From NCBI RefSeq assembly GCF_013214165.1, contig NZ_JABSSM010000001.1, forward strand, positions 83,018 through 147,017: 64,000 nt of DNA, given 5' to 3'. This DNA comes from Shewanella sp. GTDB lineage: Bacteria; Pseudomonadota; Gammaproteobacteria; Enterobacterales; Shewanellaceae. This document shows, one piece after another, positions 35,127 to 43,979 of this stretch; positions within the stretch are counted from its first letter, which is position 1, and each line of letters opens with the position of its first letter. Position numbers and translations under genes: made by a program. Under the pieces are notes generated by a model. That model was not told the DNA's origin. It searched no databases and saw only the letters and a program-made list of their open reading frames with translations.

Positions 35127-36536
35127 TTAGGAATTTATTCTATTTGCTACAAATTCAATCGCTTTGGAGATTCTTTGCTCGCAACGAGCCTTTCCAACCA
35201 AGAATAAGGTCAAATCCACGGCAGGAGACATCCCAGCTCCAGTAACTGCGACACGTAAAGGCATACCGACTTTGCCCATTCCTACTTCTAATTCAGTAGC
35301 AGTATCTTCAATTGCTTGATGGATCTCTTCTAAGGTCCACTCATTTAGCTCAGCCAATTTCTTCTGAACGAGTTGCAGCGGCTCCATAGCAACCCCTCTA
35401 AGGTGCTTTTTAGCCGCAGTCGCATCAAACTCGGCAAAATCTTCAAAGAAGTAACGACTCGATGCTGCCATCTCCTTCAATGTTTTTGCACGTTCTGCCA
35501 AAGCAGTGACCACATCTGATAACACTGGACCATTACTGATATCGATACTTTGATCTGTCATGTGCCACTCTAGTTGCTTGGCAACATAAACTGGATCGAG
35601 TTCTTTTATGTAGTGTTGATTCAACCAAATCAACTTATCGGTATTAAATGCCGAAGCGGCCTTATTGATATTTTCTAGTTTAAAGAGTTGCTTCATCTCA
35701 TCGATAGAGAATATCTCTTGATCGCCATGTGACCAACCTAAACGCACTAGATAGTTAAGTAGTGCTTCGGGCAAGAAGCCATCATCACGGTATTGCATGA
35801 CACCAACTGCACCATGGCGCTTAGAAAGCTTGGTACCATCATCACCTAAAATCATAGCAACGTGAGCATATTCAGGAATTGGGGCACCTAATGCTTTTAA
35901 AATGTTGATTTGACGCGGGGTGTTATTGATATGGTCTTCACCTCGAACAACACAAGTGATCCCCATATCCCAATCATCAACAACAACACAGAAGTTATAA
36001 GTAGGCGTTCCTTCGGTACGCGCGATAATAAGATCATCGAGCTCAGCGTTAGCAATTTCGATTCGACCACGAACATGATCGTCAAATACTACACTGCCCT
36101 CTTGCGGGTTTTTAAATCGGATAACAAAAGGCTCATCCGTGTTTCGGGGAGCCAGATCGCGACAGCGGCCATCATACTTTTGACTCTCGCCTTTCTCAGC
36201 CTGCTCTTCACGCATCTTCTCGATGCGTTCACGTGAACAGTAGCACTTATAAGCACTGCCCTTATCTAACATCTGAGCAATGATCTCATTGTAACGATCG
36301 AAACGTTTCGTCTGGTAATAAGGCCCATGTTCCCAATTAAGCCCTAACCACTCCATCCCATCAAGAATTGCCTGGCATGCTTCAGGTGTCGAACGTTCAA
36401 TGTCGGTATCTTCAATGCGAAGAACGAACTCACCACTGTTGGCACGAGCATATAGCCATGAATAAAGAGCAGTACGAGCACCACCGACATGTAAAAAACC
36501 GGTAGGACTTGGAGCAAAACGCGTCTTAGTTGTCAT
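35127..36536 (-). CDS. gltX: Glutamyl-tRNA synthetase GltX
   Basis: 469 residues, class I synthetase that charges tRNA-Glu with glutamate. HIGH-type motif is [16 protein letters not shown] and the KMSKS-type motif is [11 protein letters not shown]. Zinc-site cysteines appear in [10 protein letters not shown] and GRCRDL; the anticodon-binding helical domain occupies the C-terminal third. The ATG at 36536 gives the remembered Shewanella N-terminus [13 protein letters not shown]; a GTG three codons upstream is possible. It is transcribed towards the tRNA operon that carries five of its own substrate tRNAs, but that operon has a separate promoter. Confidence 0.97.
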   Translation of the reverse strand: MTTKTRFAPSPTGFLHVGGARTALYSWLYARANSGEFVLRIEDTDIERSTPEACQAILDGMEWLGLNWEHGPYYQTKRFDRYNEIIAQMLDKGSAYKCYCSRERIEKMREEQAEKGESQKYDGRCRDLAPRNTDEPFVIRFKNPQEGSVVFDDHVRGRIEIANAELDDLIIARTEGTPTYNFCVVVDDWDMGITCVVRGEDHINNTPRQINILKALGAPIPEYAHVAMILGDDGTKLSKRHGAVGVMQYRDDGFLPEALLNYLVRLGWSHGDQEIFSIDEMKQLFKLENINKAASAFNTDKLIWLNQHYIKELDPVYVAKQLEWHMTDQSIDISNGPVLSDVVTALAERAKTLKEMAASSRYFFEDFAEFDATAAKKHLRGVAMEPLQLVQKKLAELNEWTLEEIHQAIEDTATELEVGMGKVGMPLRVAVTGAGMSPAVDLTLFLVGKARCEQRISKAIEFVANRINS

Positions 36537-37018
36537 AATGGACACTAACCTATATAGAAAAGCCTAAATTCTAGACTGTACCAATGAATGTGGCGCATAT
36601 TCTAACAGCCAAACAGCCTCAGGGACATTACCAAGTGCTAAGAAGCGTATTCATCAACTTGATTATGTCGTCTTTATCTCGCTTTTGGCTTTAATTTAGA
36701 CCTAATTCTTTATATACGCAGGATAAATGCAAACTGAGGCAATTGGAGTTGATATTCACCTTATATAAATGTGAGAGCATTCGATTCACTCAAAATTCAA
36801 CTCATCGCTATCAAGATGAGTATCAATATTCATTGTTCTTCTAAGCATCACGCGGCTTGGAGCCATTATGTGTAAGCACTCAGTGCGTCGTTTAAAAATA
36901 ACAAGCAGCTAACGGCTAATGATTTTAATGATTTATCCCTACCAGAAGCTCGCCTTGGGTAACAATGCACCAGTCAGTGTAAAATAACACCGGACACGCT
37001 TTTTTATCTAAAAAACCG
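36537..37018. other. Intergenic region between gltX and tRNA-Val operon
   Basis: About 480 AT-rich bases with no convincing reading frame, RNA or strong hairpin. It must contain the gltX promoter near its left end, but I could not choose a single convincing -35/-10 pair. Confidence 0.4.
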
Positions 37019-37046
37019 TTGACACTAAATCGTTCCCCCCTATAAT
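37019..37046 (+). promoter_or_regulatory. Sigma-70 promoter of the tRNA-Val operon
   Basis: Consensus TTGACA (37019-37024) and TATAAT (37041-37046) separated by 16 bases, with a GC-rich discriminator (ACGGCCC). Transcription would begin about 10 bases before the first tRNA-Val. Confidence 0.92.
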
Positions 37047-37062
37047 ACGGCCCACACAGCGA

Positions 37063-37138
37063 GGTCGATTAGCTCAGCTGGGAGAGCACCTCCCTTACAA
37101 GGAGGGGGTCACTGGTTCGAGCCCAGTATCGACCACCA
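37063..37138 (+). tRNA. tRNA-Val (TAC), copy 1
   Basis: 76 bases with encoded CCA. Anticodon stem CCTCC/GGAGG encloses loop CTTACAA (anticodon TAC); T arm CTGGTTCGAGCCCAG. All three copies are identical. Confidence 0.97.
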
Positions 37139-37184
37139 TGTTTCTGTTTAATATGAAATAAATTGTGTGATATAGAGAGTCCCA

Positions 37185-37260
37185 GGTCGATTAGCTCAGC
37201 TGGGAGAGCACCTCCCTTACAAGGAGGGGGTCACTGGTTCGAGCCCAGTATCGACCACCA
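37185..37260 (+). tRNA. tRNA-Val (TAC), copy 2
   Basis: Identical to copy 1. The short sequence AGTCCCA precedes copies 2 and 3, a trace of tandem duplication. Confidence 0.97.
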
Positions 37261-37321
37261 TTTTCTTACGGCTTATGCGAATAAGTGACTAAGAAAATAC
37301 CCAGTAAAAACGAAAGTCCCA

Positions 37322-37397
37322 GGTCGATTAGCTCAGCTGGGAGAGCACCTCCCTTACAAGGAGGGGGTCACTGGTTCGAGCCCAGTATCGACCACCA
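37322..37397 (+). tRNA. tRNA-Val (TAC), copy 3
   Basis: Identical to copies 1 and 2, last gene of the operon. No clear rho-independent terminator was found in the 200 bases that follow. Confidence 0.97.
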
Positions 37398-37604
37398 TTT
37401 TCTGCCTGCGTAAATAGTAAATCCCTCAACATTAATCCCGTTAAAATTAATATAAAAACCAATTTATACCGCTAATTTCGAGACCTTTGTTTATCGAATA
37501 ACACAGCTAGTCGCTATAATATTTCCCGATATGAAAGCCATTACAGCCCCATTCTAGCTAAGTTCAACTATTCTTCAGATATAACATTAATTGAGATCTA
37601 TCCT

Positions 37605-37832
37605 ATGGCAGATGTCAGTCAATCCGCCTCCCTGAGCAGCATAGCAGCTTACCTTAAGCTAACTCATAACTGCGATGAAGCCTCTGCGTTAGTTGAAGCG
37701 AAAGAAGTCATGCACAATCTTGTCAGTATGAGACAGAAAGGGTTTATCACCGGCTGGTATTTCGACGAACTGGGCCACTTAGAATTACTCCCCAGCGACG
37801 CTATCTCGAAACGAATCAACCCAGAAAAATAA
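37605..37832 (+). CDS. Small soluble protein of unknown function, 75 residues
   Basis: 75 residues, no signal or membrane segment. It appears helical (SLSSIAAYLKLTHNCDEASALVEAKEVMHNLVSMRQKGFITGWYFDELG) with a short beta-like end. I do not recognise a named family. A TATAAT-like sequence around 37517 and a clear terminator right after the stop suggest an independent transcript. The coding frame is the only sensible one in the interval, and amino acid composition is that of an ordinary cytosolic protein. Confidence 0.7.
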   Translation: MADVSQSASLSSIAAYLKLTHNCDEASALVEAKEVMHNLVSMRQKGFITGWYFDELGHLELLPSDAISKRINPEK

Positions 37833-37853
37833 CTAATCGGACTCCCCCTCCAG

Positions 37854-37887
37854 ATTAAGTAAAGCTTATGCTTTACTTAATTAGTTT
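37854..37887 (+). terminator. Rho-independent terminator after the 75-residue gene
   Basis: 12-bp perfect stem ATTAAGTAAAGC / GCTTTACTTAAT, loop TTAT, then TAGTTTTT, 22 bases past the stop codon. Confidence 0.85.
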
Positions 37888-37930
37888 TTGATGTAATAGT
37901 AAAATGACTTTCAGCTAATAAATTATCTAT

Positions 37931-39211
37931 ATGAGTCCATTTCAGCACAGCCAGCCACACTTAAAAGCGATAAATTCGGACTCTAACAACGAGAAACGCA
38001 GCAGCAATAATATTCTCTATATTACCCTACTGGTTACCTTGATCAGCGTTGCCGGCATCGCCCTACCCTATCCGATATTGGCACCACTGTTTGCTGAAGG
38101 GACATCACCACTGACTCAATTCTTAGATCTCCCTTCTGAGATACTGTTAGGCATAGTATTAGGAATTTATCCGCTAGGAATTATCATAGGCAGTAGCGTT
38201 ATTGGCGCAATATCAGATAATTACGGCCGTAAAAAATTATTAACTCTAACGTTATTGGGCAGCGCCCTAGGCTATAGTTTAACCGCTATTGCCGCCGTTT
38301 CTGAGCACTTTCTCCTCTTCTGTATCTCGCGTTTACTCACAGGATTATGTGAAGGCAATATTGCTATCGCACGTGCAATTGCAGCCGATCTCCACCCCAT
38401 TATAGACAAGACGCGCAGCTTTTCTCTGATAAGCTCTATGGGATATGGCGGTTACTTACTCGGTCCCTTGGCTGGGGGATACCTGATTATGGCAGGCATA
38501 GATATGGTGTTCTGGGTAGCGGCACTCGCCTGCCTGATCTGCGCCCTGATCAGTCATCTTTTACTGCCCAAGAGCTTAGATAAACCCGATACAAATGCCG
38601 AGACAGGATCAAGCCTGTCTCTGCTATCGCAACCGGATCTGAGGCGTTTCTTTGTGCTTTATCTCTTCTTGACTATGGGGGTCAATCTTTATTATGAGTA
38701 TTATCCCCTGTACTTGGTAAGAGAGTTTGGCTATCTTGCTGTCGATATCAGCTGGGCCACTGTATTTCTTACTACATGCATGATTCTAACCAGTATTTTT
38801 ATCAACCCCATCATACAAAGAAAGCTAGATCACCCTTATGCGGGTCTATTGGGAATATTCCTTTTCGGCTCAGCTCTGGCTGCATTACCCTTTTTTATCG
38901 GTCAAGCTTACCTGATCACATTTGCCTTAATGGGCGCCGGCATCGCCATTTACAACGGTTTCCTTCCTGCTTACCTTTCTCATTCCTATGAAAACCGGGC
39001 ACAAGGCAAGCTAATGGGCATGCTAGTGACCATTTTCTGTCTGGGTAATTTACTCGCGGCCTTAGTGGGCGGTGTGGTTTCTATGTTTGATGTGAAGTGG
39101 GCACTGCTATTGGGCTCATCGATTACCTTCACAGCAGGCATCATCTTCTACCATGGACACTTTAAGGCAAAAATTTGGCCTTTTCAGAAAAACAAGTGCA
39201 GTGAGTCATAA
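37931..39211 (+). CDS. Major facilitator superfamily transporter (TetA/multidrug-like)
   Basis: 426 residues with about 12 helices after a 25-residue polar N-terminus. The loop 2-3 signature is GAISDNYGRKKLLTLTLLGSALGY, and the motif C-like helix 5 reads SSMGYGGYLLGPLAGGYLI, typical of proton-coupled drug:H+ antiporters (DHA1). RLLTGLCEGNIAIARAIAADL resembles the TetA-type helix 4. Substrate unknown. It converges on the next transporter; only 13 bases separate the stop codons, and a short imperfect hairpin (39204-39236) spans both. Confidence 0.87.
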   Translation: MSPFQHSQPHLKAINSDSNNEKRSSNNILYITLLVTLISVAGIALPYPILAPLFAEGTSPLTQFLDLPSEILLGIVLGIYPLGIIIGSSVIGAISDNYGRKKLLTLTLLGSALGYSLTAIAAVSEHFLLFCISRLLTGLCEGNIAIARAIAADLHPIIDKTRSFSLISSMGYGGYLLGPLAGGYLIMAGIDMVFWVAALACLICALISHLLLPKSLDKPDTNAETGSSLSLLSQPDLRRFFVLYLFLTMGVNLYYEYYPLYLVREFGYLAVDISWATVFLTTCMILTSIFINPIIQRKLDHPYAGLLGIFLFGSALAALPFFIGQAYLITFALMGAGIAIYNGFLPAYLSHSYENRAQGKLMGMLVTIFCLGNLLAALVGGVVSMFDVKWALLLGSSITFTAGIIFYHGHFKAKIWPFQKNKCSES

Positions 39212-39224
39212 CTCACAAGCATAG

Positions 39225-40496
39225 TTAGCTATGACTTGCATGGACTGACAATATCATCGACTCATCCTTAGTCAATCTCAGTAAAACCAGGCTCAAGAGC
39301 AGCATAACCATACTTGAGCCAAGCACCACGCCTTCCCAGCCCCAATGATGCCAAAATGGCATCAATAAGGGTCCACCCAAGGCGGCTCCCAGATAATAAC
39401 TACACAGATAAAGAGACGTCGCCTTGGCTCGGTGACGCTTTACCCTGTGGGTGACCCAGGCATTACAACCACTGTGGATAAAGAAAAAACCGAATGCTGT
39501 CATCAGGAATCCCAGACAGATGAATACGCCGGTATCGACTAGCGTCATCAAGGAGCCTAAAAACATCAGCAACAGAGATAATCGAAACAGAGTCCGCCGC
39601 CCGAAGCGCGTAATCCAACGACCGGAATGATAAGACGCCCAGGTACCGCTCAGATAACAGAGGAAAATAAGGGTCACCTCGAAGCGGCCCCAGCTAAACG
39701 GCGCCGACATCAGGTGGAGCTGAATGAAACTGAATTGATTCACCATGACCAGAAAAGCCAGGCCGCCAACTAGGTAAATTTGTCTGAGCTTGGCATCACG
39801 CAGATGCACCACAAAGCCATTAAGATCTTCAGCCCTGAACATGCTGCCCCTCGCTTTGGGCTCTTCTTGGCTCTTTAACTTAGTGGTATTGGGCAGCAAA
39901 TAATGTACTAAGAGCACACCTGCAATCGAGATAGCTAAAATAACCAAGATCACTTGCTGCCAATGTAAGTGTAATGACAGGGCGCCGCCGATCAAACGAC
40001 CTAAGATCCCGCCGATGCTATTCGCTGCAATATAGACTCCCCCCGCCTTTAGCATGGATGCTTGGCTCAGCTCGTCCTTAAAATAAGCCATGGCAATGGC
40101 AGGAACGGCCGCGAGCAAGACTCCCTGCAACAATCGTAAGAGTACGAGAGATGGAAAATCTGCCACAAAGATCATCAGGACATCGGTCAACAATAGTAGG
40201 TATAAGCTGATCATCAAGGGCGTCTTACGTCCGATCCTGTCGGATAGCAAGGCATAAAACAACAGTGAAAACGCCATGGCAAAGCTAGTGACCGAGAGTA
40301 ACAAGGTCGAGTGACTGATATCGACATCGAAGGTCTCGGCAATCAAAGGCAAGATGCCTTGCACTAAGTAGAGGTTGATATAGATGACCACAGAGGCGAT
40401 AGACAAGCCCCAAATAAGCCTTAGCTCTTTATTTTTAATGTTTGTGTTATCAGTTAAAGACATAGGCCCAAGTCGATGGTCGAACTCCATAGACAT
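39225..40496 (-). CDS. Major facilitator superfamily transporter, YnfM-like
   Basis: 423 residues, about 12 helices. Helix 1 (VVIYINLYLVQGILPLIAETFDVDIS), the loop motif LLSDRIGRKTPLMISLYLL and the later KATSLYLCSYYLGAALGGPLLMPFWHHWGWEGV closely resemble E. coli YnfM as remembered. It is divergent from a LysR regulator at 40561, the same arrangement as E. coli ynfL-ynfM, so that regulator probably controls it. YnfM-type proteins have been linked to efflux of small metabolites, but the substrate here is unknown. The start codon is uncertain: 40496, 40490 and 40463 are all possible, none with a strong ribosome site. Confidence 0.87.
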   Translation of the reverse strand: MSMEFDHRLGPMSLTDNTNIKNKELRLIWGLSIASVVIYINLYLVQGILPLIAETFDVDISHSTLLLSVTSFAMAFSLLFYALLSDRIGRKTPLMISLYLLLLTDVLMIFVADFPSLVLLRLLQGVLLAAVPAIAMAYFKDELSQASMLKAGGVYIAANSIGGILGRLIGGALSLHLHWQQVILVILAISIAGVLLVHYLLPNTTKLKSQEEPKARGSMFRAEDLNGFVVHLRDAKLRQIYLVGGLAFLVMVNQFSFIQLHLMSAPFSWGRFEVTLIFLCYLSGTWASYHSGRWITRFGRRTLFRLSLLLMFLGSLMTLVDTGVFICLGFLMTAFGFFFIHSGCNAWVTHRVKRHRAKATSLYLCSYYLGAALGGPLLMPFWHHWGWEGVVLGSSMVMLLLSLVLLRLTKDESMILSVHASHS

Positions 40497-40560
40497 AGGT
40501 TAGCACCGAGGTTAACATAACAATAATAGATTATATCAATCAAAGTCATTGATTATTGTT

Positions 40561-41439
40561 ATGGATATACGACAACTTAAGCATCTCGATGCCCTGGTAA
40601 AAACAGCCAGCTTCACTAAGGCGGCCCAGAGCCTGAATATGGCCCAGCCGGCTTTAAGCCAGAGTATCAAACGCCTCGAGAGCTCCTTAGGCGTCACTCT
40701 GGTGAACAGGGCTAGCCCAGGCAACAAACAGCTTAGTCTCACCGCAGAAGGTAAGGTGCTGCATCAGCATGCCCTGTTGATCATCAAGCAAATGAAGCAG
40801 GCCGAGACCCACATCAAGTCAATGGCAAACTTGACTAAGGGAGAGGTCAGGATCGGCGTGCCTGGCATGCTTGGCTCCTTCTACCTGCCCTCACGCCTGA
40901 TGGCATTTCGTCATCAATACCCAGATCTTAAACTGTGCCTGTTCGAAGGGGGAACCCGGGACTCGCTCAAGATGCTTGCCCGTGAAGAGGTGGATATCGC
41001 CATCATCACCGCCCAAGATCTTAGCCCTGAGTTTGACAGCCACCTGTTGCTAAGGGAACAGATGGTGGTCGCCATGGGACCTGAACACCCCCTGGCAGCA
41101 CAGCCGAGCATCAGTTTAGAAGCCTTCTTCGAACATGAGCTGGTGATGTTCAAACCCGGCTACTTTCATCGGGAATGGATGTTAACCCAAGCTAAATCCT
41201 TGGGGCTCAGAGCCAATATTGCCTTCGAAACCAACCTTATCAACCTTATCAAGCAAGTAGTATCACAAGGTTTTGCCATCACCAGCGTGCTGGAGATGGT
41301 GATCGGCGATAAGGACGATATTTTGGCTAAACCCTTTCAGCCTCAAGTGTTTCTCGATCTGCATATCGCCTGGAAAAAACAGCGCCCCATCAGCCAGGCT
41401 GACCGGGCCTTCGTTGATTTCTTGATGAAAAACAGGTGA
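40561..41439 (+). CDS. LysR-type transcriptional regulator, YnfL-like
   Basis: 292 residues. The N-terminal winged helix-turn-helix is canonical (MDIRQLKHLDALVKTASFTKAAQSLNMAQPALSQSIKRLESSLGVTLVNR), followed by a periplasmic-binding-like effector domain from about residue 90 (GEVRIGVPGMLGSFYLP). It is divergent from the YnfM-like transporter with 64 bases between starts, so a shared operator is likely. The ATG at 40561 gives the standard LTTR start; an in-frame TTG lies four codons upstream. Effector unknown. Confidence 0.9.
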   Translation: MDIRQLKHLDALVKTASFTKAAQSLNMAQPALSQSIKRLESSLGVTLVNRASPGNKQLSLTAEGKVLHQHALLIIKQMKQAETHIKSMANLTKGEVRIGVPGMLGSFYLPSRLMAFRHQYPDLKLCLFEGGTRDSLKMLAREEVDIAIITAQDLSPEFDSHLLLREQMVVAMGPEHPLAAQPSISLEAFFEHELVMFKPGYFHREWMLTQAKSLGLRANIAFETNLINLIKQVVSQGFAITSVLEMVIGDKDDILAKPFQPQVFLDLHIAWKKQRPISQADRAFVDFLMKNR

Positions 41440-41493
41440 TGCTTAGTTTATAGCCGTGATAAAATCATCGCCACATAGCCAGAATAAAAGCAT

Positions 41494-41511
41494 TTATACC
41501 GATTGGTATTA
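41494..41511. repeat. Palindrome TTATACC-GATT-GGTATTA, copy 2
   Basis: Differs from the perfect copy at 33192-33209 by one base. It lies 15 bases before the FKBP start codon, where it could affect translation or be part of a promoter. Confidence 0.65.
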
Positions 41512-41525
41512 ACTGAGACAAACAG

Positions 41526-41867
41526 ATGAATAGTGAATTACACGTAACAGACATAAAGATTGGCGACGGCAAAGAATTAGTCAAAGGCGCCTTGATCACC
41601 ACCCAATATGAAGGTTTTTTGCAAGATGGAAGTAAATTTGATTCTTCCTACGACAAGGGCAAGGCATTTCAATGTGTCATAGGCACGGGCCGAGTGATCA
41701 AGGGCTGGGATATCGGCTTAATGGGGATGAAGGTCGGCGGTAAGCGTAAGCTCGAGGTCCCGGCTCATCTCGCCTATGGAGAGCGTCAAATAGGGTCTAT
41801 GATCCCAGCTAATTCTGATCTATTTTTCGAGATTGAGCTATTAGAAGTGCTCACAAGAGATGACTAA
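41526..41867 (+). CDS. FKBP-type peptidyl-prolyl cis-trans isomerase
   Basis: 113 residues, a single FKBP domain without signal peptide, hence cytosolic. Family blocks are TTQYEGFLQDGSKFDSSYDKGKAFQCVIGTGRVIKGWDIGLMGMKVGGKRKLEVPAHLAYG and IPANSDLFFEIELLEV. The drug-site aromatics (Y in QYEG, F in KFDSS, W in KGWD, Y in LAYG) are conserved, though one position has Cys in AFQCVIG instead of the usual Val/Ile-x-x-G environment. It accelerates proline isomerisation in protein folding. It is a monocistronic gene downstream of the LysR regulator. Confidence 0.92.
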   Translation: MNSELHVTDIKIGDGKELVKGALITTQYEGFLQDGSKFDSSYDKGKAFQCVIGTGRVIKGWDIGLMGMKVGGKRKLEVPAHLAYGERQIGSMIPANSDLFFEIELLEVLTRDD

Positions 41868-41960
41868 CCTGCATTGAGTTTAATCATATAGAGCCAGTTC
41901 AACCTGACCCTATGTGGCAACGAGTCTATTAGAGAATACCCTCCAACAGACTAGCATCCG

Positions 41961-42617
41961 CTAGACGGCATCAAACTGATTCTCTGGCATAGCCTGGATA
42001 AATGCATCTAATTGATTACAATTTTCGGTGACACGTACAATATTAGGATAGCGGGTCAAATCCACCTTGAAGCGGTGGGCGTTGTATACCTGTGGAACTA
42101 AACACAGATCCACTAAGGTCACGCTGTCACCGAAGCAGAAACGTCCGCCATGCTGCTCGAGTTGTTGTTCCAATGCACCGAATCCTTCATTTATCCAGTG
42201 ATGATACCAGGCAGATTTAGCCTCATCGGCTATGCCAATCTCGCCGGCCAAGTACTGCAGCACCTTAAGATTGTTGAGCGGATGAATTTCACAGGCTATA
42301 GACAATGCGAGGGCGCGCACTAGTGCCTTAGATTTGGCTTCGGTAGGAAGCAGAGCACCCTGTGGATAGCAGTCTTCCAGATACTCGAGAATAGCCATAG
42401 ATTGCGACAACACGAACTCATTACCACAGTCATCGATATCGACTAAGGTCGGTACCAACTCCTGGGGATTTAGCTTGGCATAATCGGCCTTATGCTGCTC
42501 ACCGCCATCTTTCACCAAGTGCACTGATAACAAGTCGGCATCGAGTCCCTTAAGGTTCAAGGCAATTCGGACTCTATATGCGGCGCTCGAACGCCAGTAT
42601 CCGTATAATTTCAACAT
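41961..42617 (-). CDS. maiA: Maleylacetoacetate isomerase (zeta-class GST)
   Basis: About 218 residues. It converts 4-maleylacetoacetate to fumarylacetoacetate with glutathione in the homogentisate branch of tyrosine degradation. The N-terminal thioredoxin-like domain starts MLKLYGYWRSSAAYRVRIALNLKG with the SSAAYRVR active-site motif of zeta GSTs; NPQELVPTLVD and LSQSMAILEYLE form the glutathione site. The helical C-terminal domain ends VTLVDLCLVPQVYNAHRF. It follows fahA on the same strand but is separated by a terminator-like hairpin and a 4 x 14-bp repeat, so expression relative to fahA may be reduced. Confidence 0.94.
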   Translation of the reverse strand: MLKLYGYWRSSAAYRVRIALNLKGLDADLLSVHLVKDGGEQHKADYAKLNPQELVPTLVDIDDCGNEFVLSQSMAILEYLEDCYPQGALLPTEAKSKALVRALALSIACEIHPLNNLKVLQYLAGEIGIADEAKSAWYHHWINEGFGALEQQLEQHGGRFCFGDSVTLVDLCLVPQVYNAHRFKVDLTRYPNIVRVTENCNQLDAFIQAMPENQFDAV

Positions 42618-42626
42618 CATACATCC

Positions 42627-42682
42627 TTAAAAATTTGGGCTTAAAAATTTGGACTTAAAAATTTGGACTTAAAAGTCTGGGC
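42627..42682 (-). repeat. Four tandem 14-bp repeats before maiA
   Basis: Units TTAAAAATTTGGGC, TTAAAAATTTGGAC (twice) and TTAAAAGTCTGGGC lie back to back between the fahA terminator and the maiA ribosome binding site. Copy number could vary by slippage and so alter the fahA-maiA spacer. Confidence 0.93.
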
Positions 42683-42685
42683 TTA

Positions 42686-42720
42686 CAAAAACGGGGCTAA
42701 TCCGATTGAATTAGCCCCGT
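42686..42720 (-). terminator. Terminator hairpin between fahA and maiA
   Basis: 10-bp stem ACGGGGCTAA / TTAGCCCCGT with a 10-base loop, followed on the minus strand by TTTTTG. It is 22 bases after the fahA stop and would terminate or attenuate transcription before maiA. Confidence 0.85.
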
Positions 42721-42741
42721 TCTTATCACATATTGTAAAAG

Positions 42742-43728
42742 TTAACCTTTATATTCGACGATTTGCTGATCGATTGAACCGAAAATAGTCTGCTCATTAT
42801 CATCGAGCATCTCGATACGGACCCGATCGCCAAATTTCATAAATGAGGTCGATGGTTTACCATCGGCAATCGTTTCTAGCATGCGCGTCTCGGCCAAACA
42901 GCTGGACCCCGCCGAACGATCATAGTTTGAGATGGTACCCGAACCTATGATGGCACCAGCGCCTAAGGGTCTGGTCATGGCAACATGTGACACCAACTGG
43001 CTAAAGTTGAATGTCATGTCGACGCCAGCATTAGGACGACCGAACAGCTCATTGTTTAAATGAGTGATGAGTGGCAGATGCACTTTCGAGTCTTCCCAGC
43101 GAGCACCCAGCTCATCAGGCGTCACCGCCACAGGAGAGAAACTGCTCGATGGCTTGGCCTGGAAAAAACCAAAGCCCTTAGCCAATTCACCCGGGATCAA
43201 GTTACGCAGAGACACGTCATTCACTAACATCAGCAACTTGATATGCTTCTGTGCAGAATCAGCCGATACGCCCATGGGCACATCATCGGTAATAATGGCA
43301 ATTTCTGACTCGAAATCTATGCCCCACTCTTCACTCGCCAATGGAATATCGGCTTTAGGCGCAATAAAGCAATCTGAGCCGCCTTGATAGACCAAGGGAT
43401 TGGTCCAGAATGTCTCTGGCATCTCTGCGCCACGAGCCTTACGAACCAGCTCGACGTGATTAACATAAGCACTGCCATCGGCCCATTGAAAAGCACGAGG
43501 CAGAGGGGATAAACACTTGGCCTCATCGAAATCGACGGCATTATCGATCAGGCCATCGTTCAACGCTTCATACAGCTCTTGCAGTTGTGGCTGCAGTAGC
43601 TCCCAGGCATCGATTAACTGCTGCATCGTATGAGCAATTGCAGGCACAGCTACAGTTTTAGAAAGATCTTTACTCACTAACATCAACTGGCCATCACGAC
43701 GACCATTGTTATAACTGGCTAACTTCAT
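42742..43728 (-). CDS. fahA: Fumarylacetoacetate hydrolase
   Basis: 328 residues. It cleaves fumarylacetoacetate to fumarate and acetoacetate, the last step of tyrosine catabolism. The FAH fold metal ligands appear in GIDFESEIAIITDDVP (the E-x-E/D cluster), with LLMLVNDVSLRNLIPGELAKGFGFFQAKPSSSFSPVAVTPDELG and GSGTISNYDRSAGSSCLAE as conserved loops. It lies between tyrR and maiA on the same strand. Its 250-base upstream region contains a CRP-like palindrome. No hmgA or hppD is present in this window, so the middle of the pathway is encoded elsewhere. Confidence 0.95.
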   Translation of the reverse strand: MKLASYNNGRRDGQLMLVSKDLSKTVAVPAIAHTMQQLIDAWELLQPQLQELYEALNDGLIDNAVDFDEAKCLSPLPRAFQWADGSAYVNHVELVRKARGAEMPETFWTNPLVYQGGSDCFIAPKADIPLASEEWGIDFESEIAIITDDVPMGVSADSAQKHIKLLMLVNDVSLRNLIPGELAKGFGFFQAKPSSSFSPVAVTPDELGARWEDSKVHLPLITHLNNELFGRPNAGVDMTFNFSQLVSHVAMTRPLGAGAIIGSGTISNYDRSAGSSCLAETRMLETIADGKPSTSFMKFGDRVRIEMLDDNEQTIFGSIDQQIVEYKG

Positions 43729-43839
43729 ACCCGCTCCTATCCTAAATCGGCACCCGACTGAGTTTTACTCTCAGTTGAGTATCATGTCTATTACAATAAT
43801 GACTGTATAAATACCCTAAGCATAGCCAGATAGGAATAG

Positions 43840-43855
43840 CGTGACCTAAATCACA
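43840..43855. promoter_or_regulatory. CRP-like operator upstream of fahA
   Basis: CGTGA-CCTAAA-TCACA differs from the CRP/Vfr consensus TGTGA-N6-TCACA by one base. It lies about 112 bases before the fahA start codon, which would suit catabolite control of a degradation gene. Confidence 0.5.
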
Positions 43856-43943
43856 TTAGGCCCAACACGCTCCTATTGCGTAAAGATATAGTTACACTCA
43901 CTCTATCCAGCTAAAATAAGGGCTTTTCAGCGAAAATATGCAG

Positions 43944-43961
43944 CAAAACCCGTCACCGGGT
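43944..43961 (-). terminator. Weak terminator hairpin after tyrR
   Basis: 5-bp stem ACCCG / CGGGT with loop TCAC, followed by TTTT on the minus strand, 19 bases past the tyrR stop. Short, so efficiency is doubtful. Confidence 0.4.
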
Positions 43962-43979
43962 GGCAATAAGCTTTTACAT

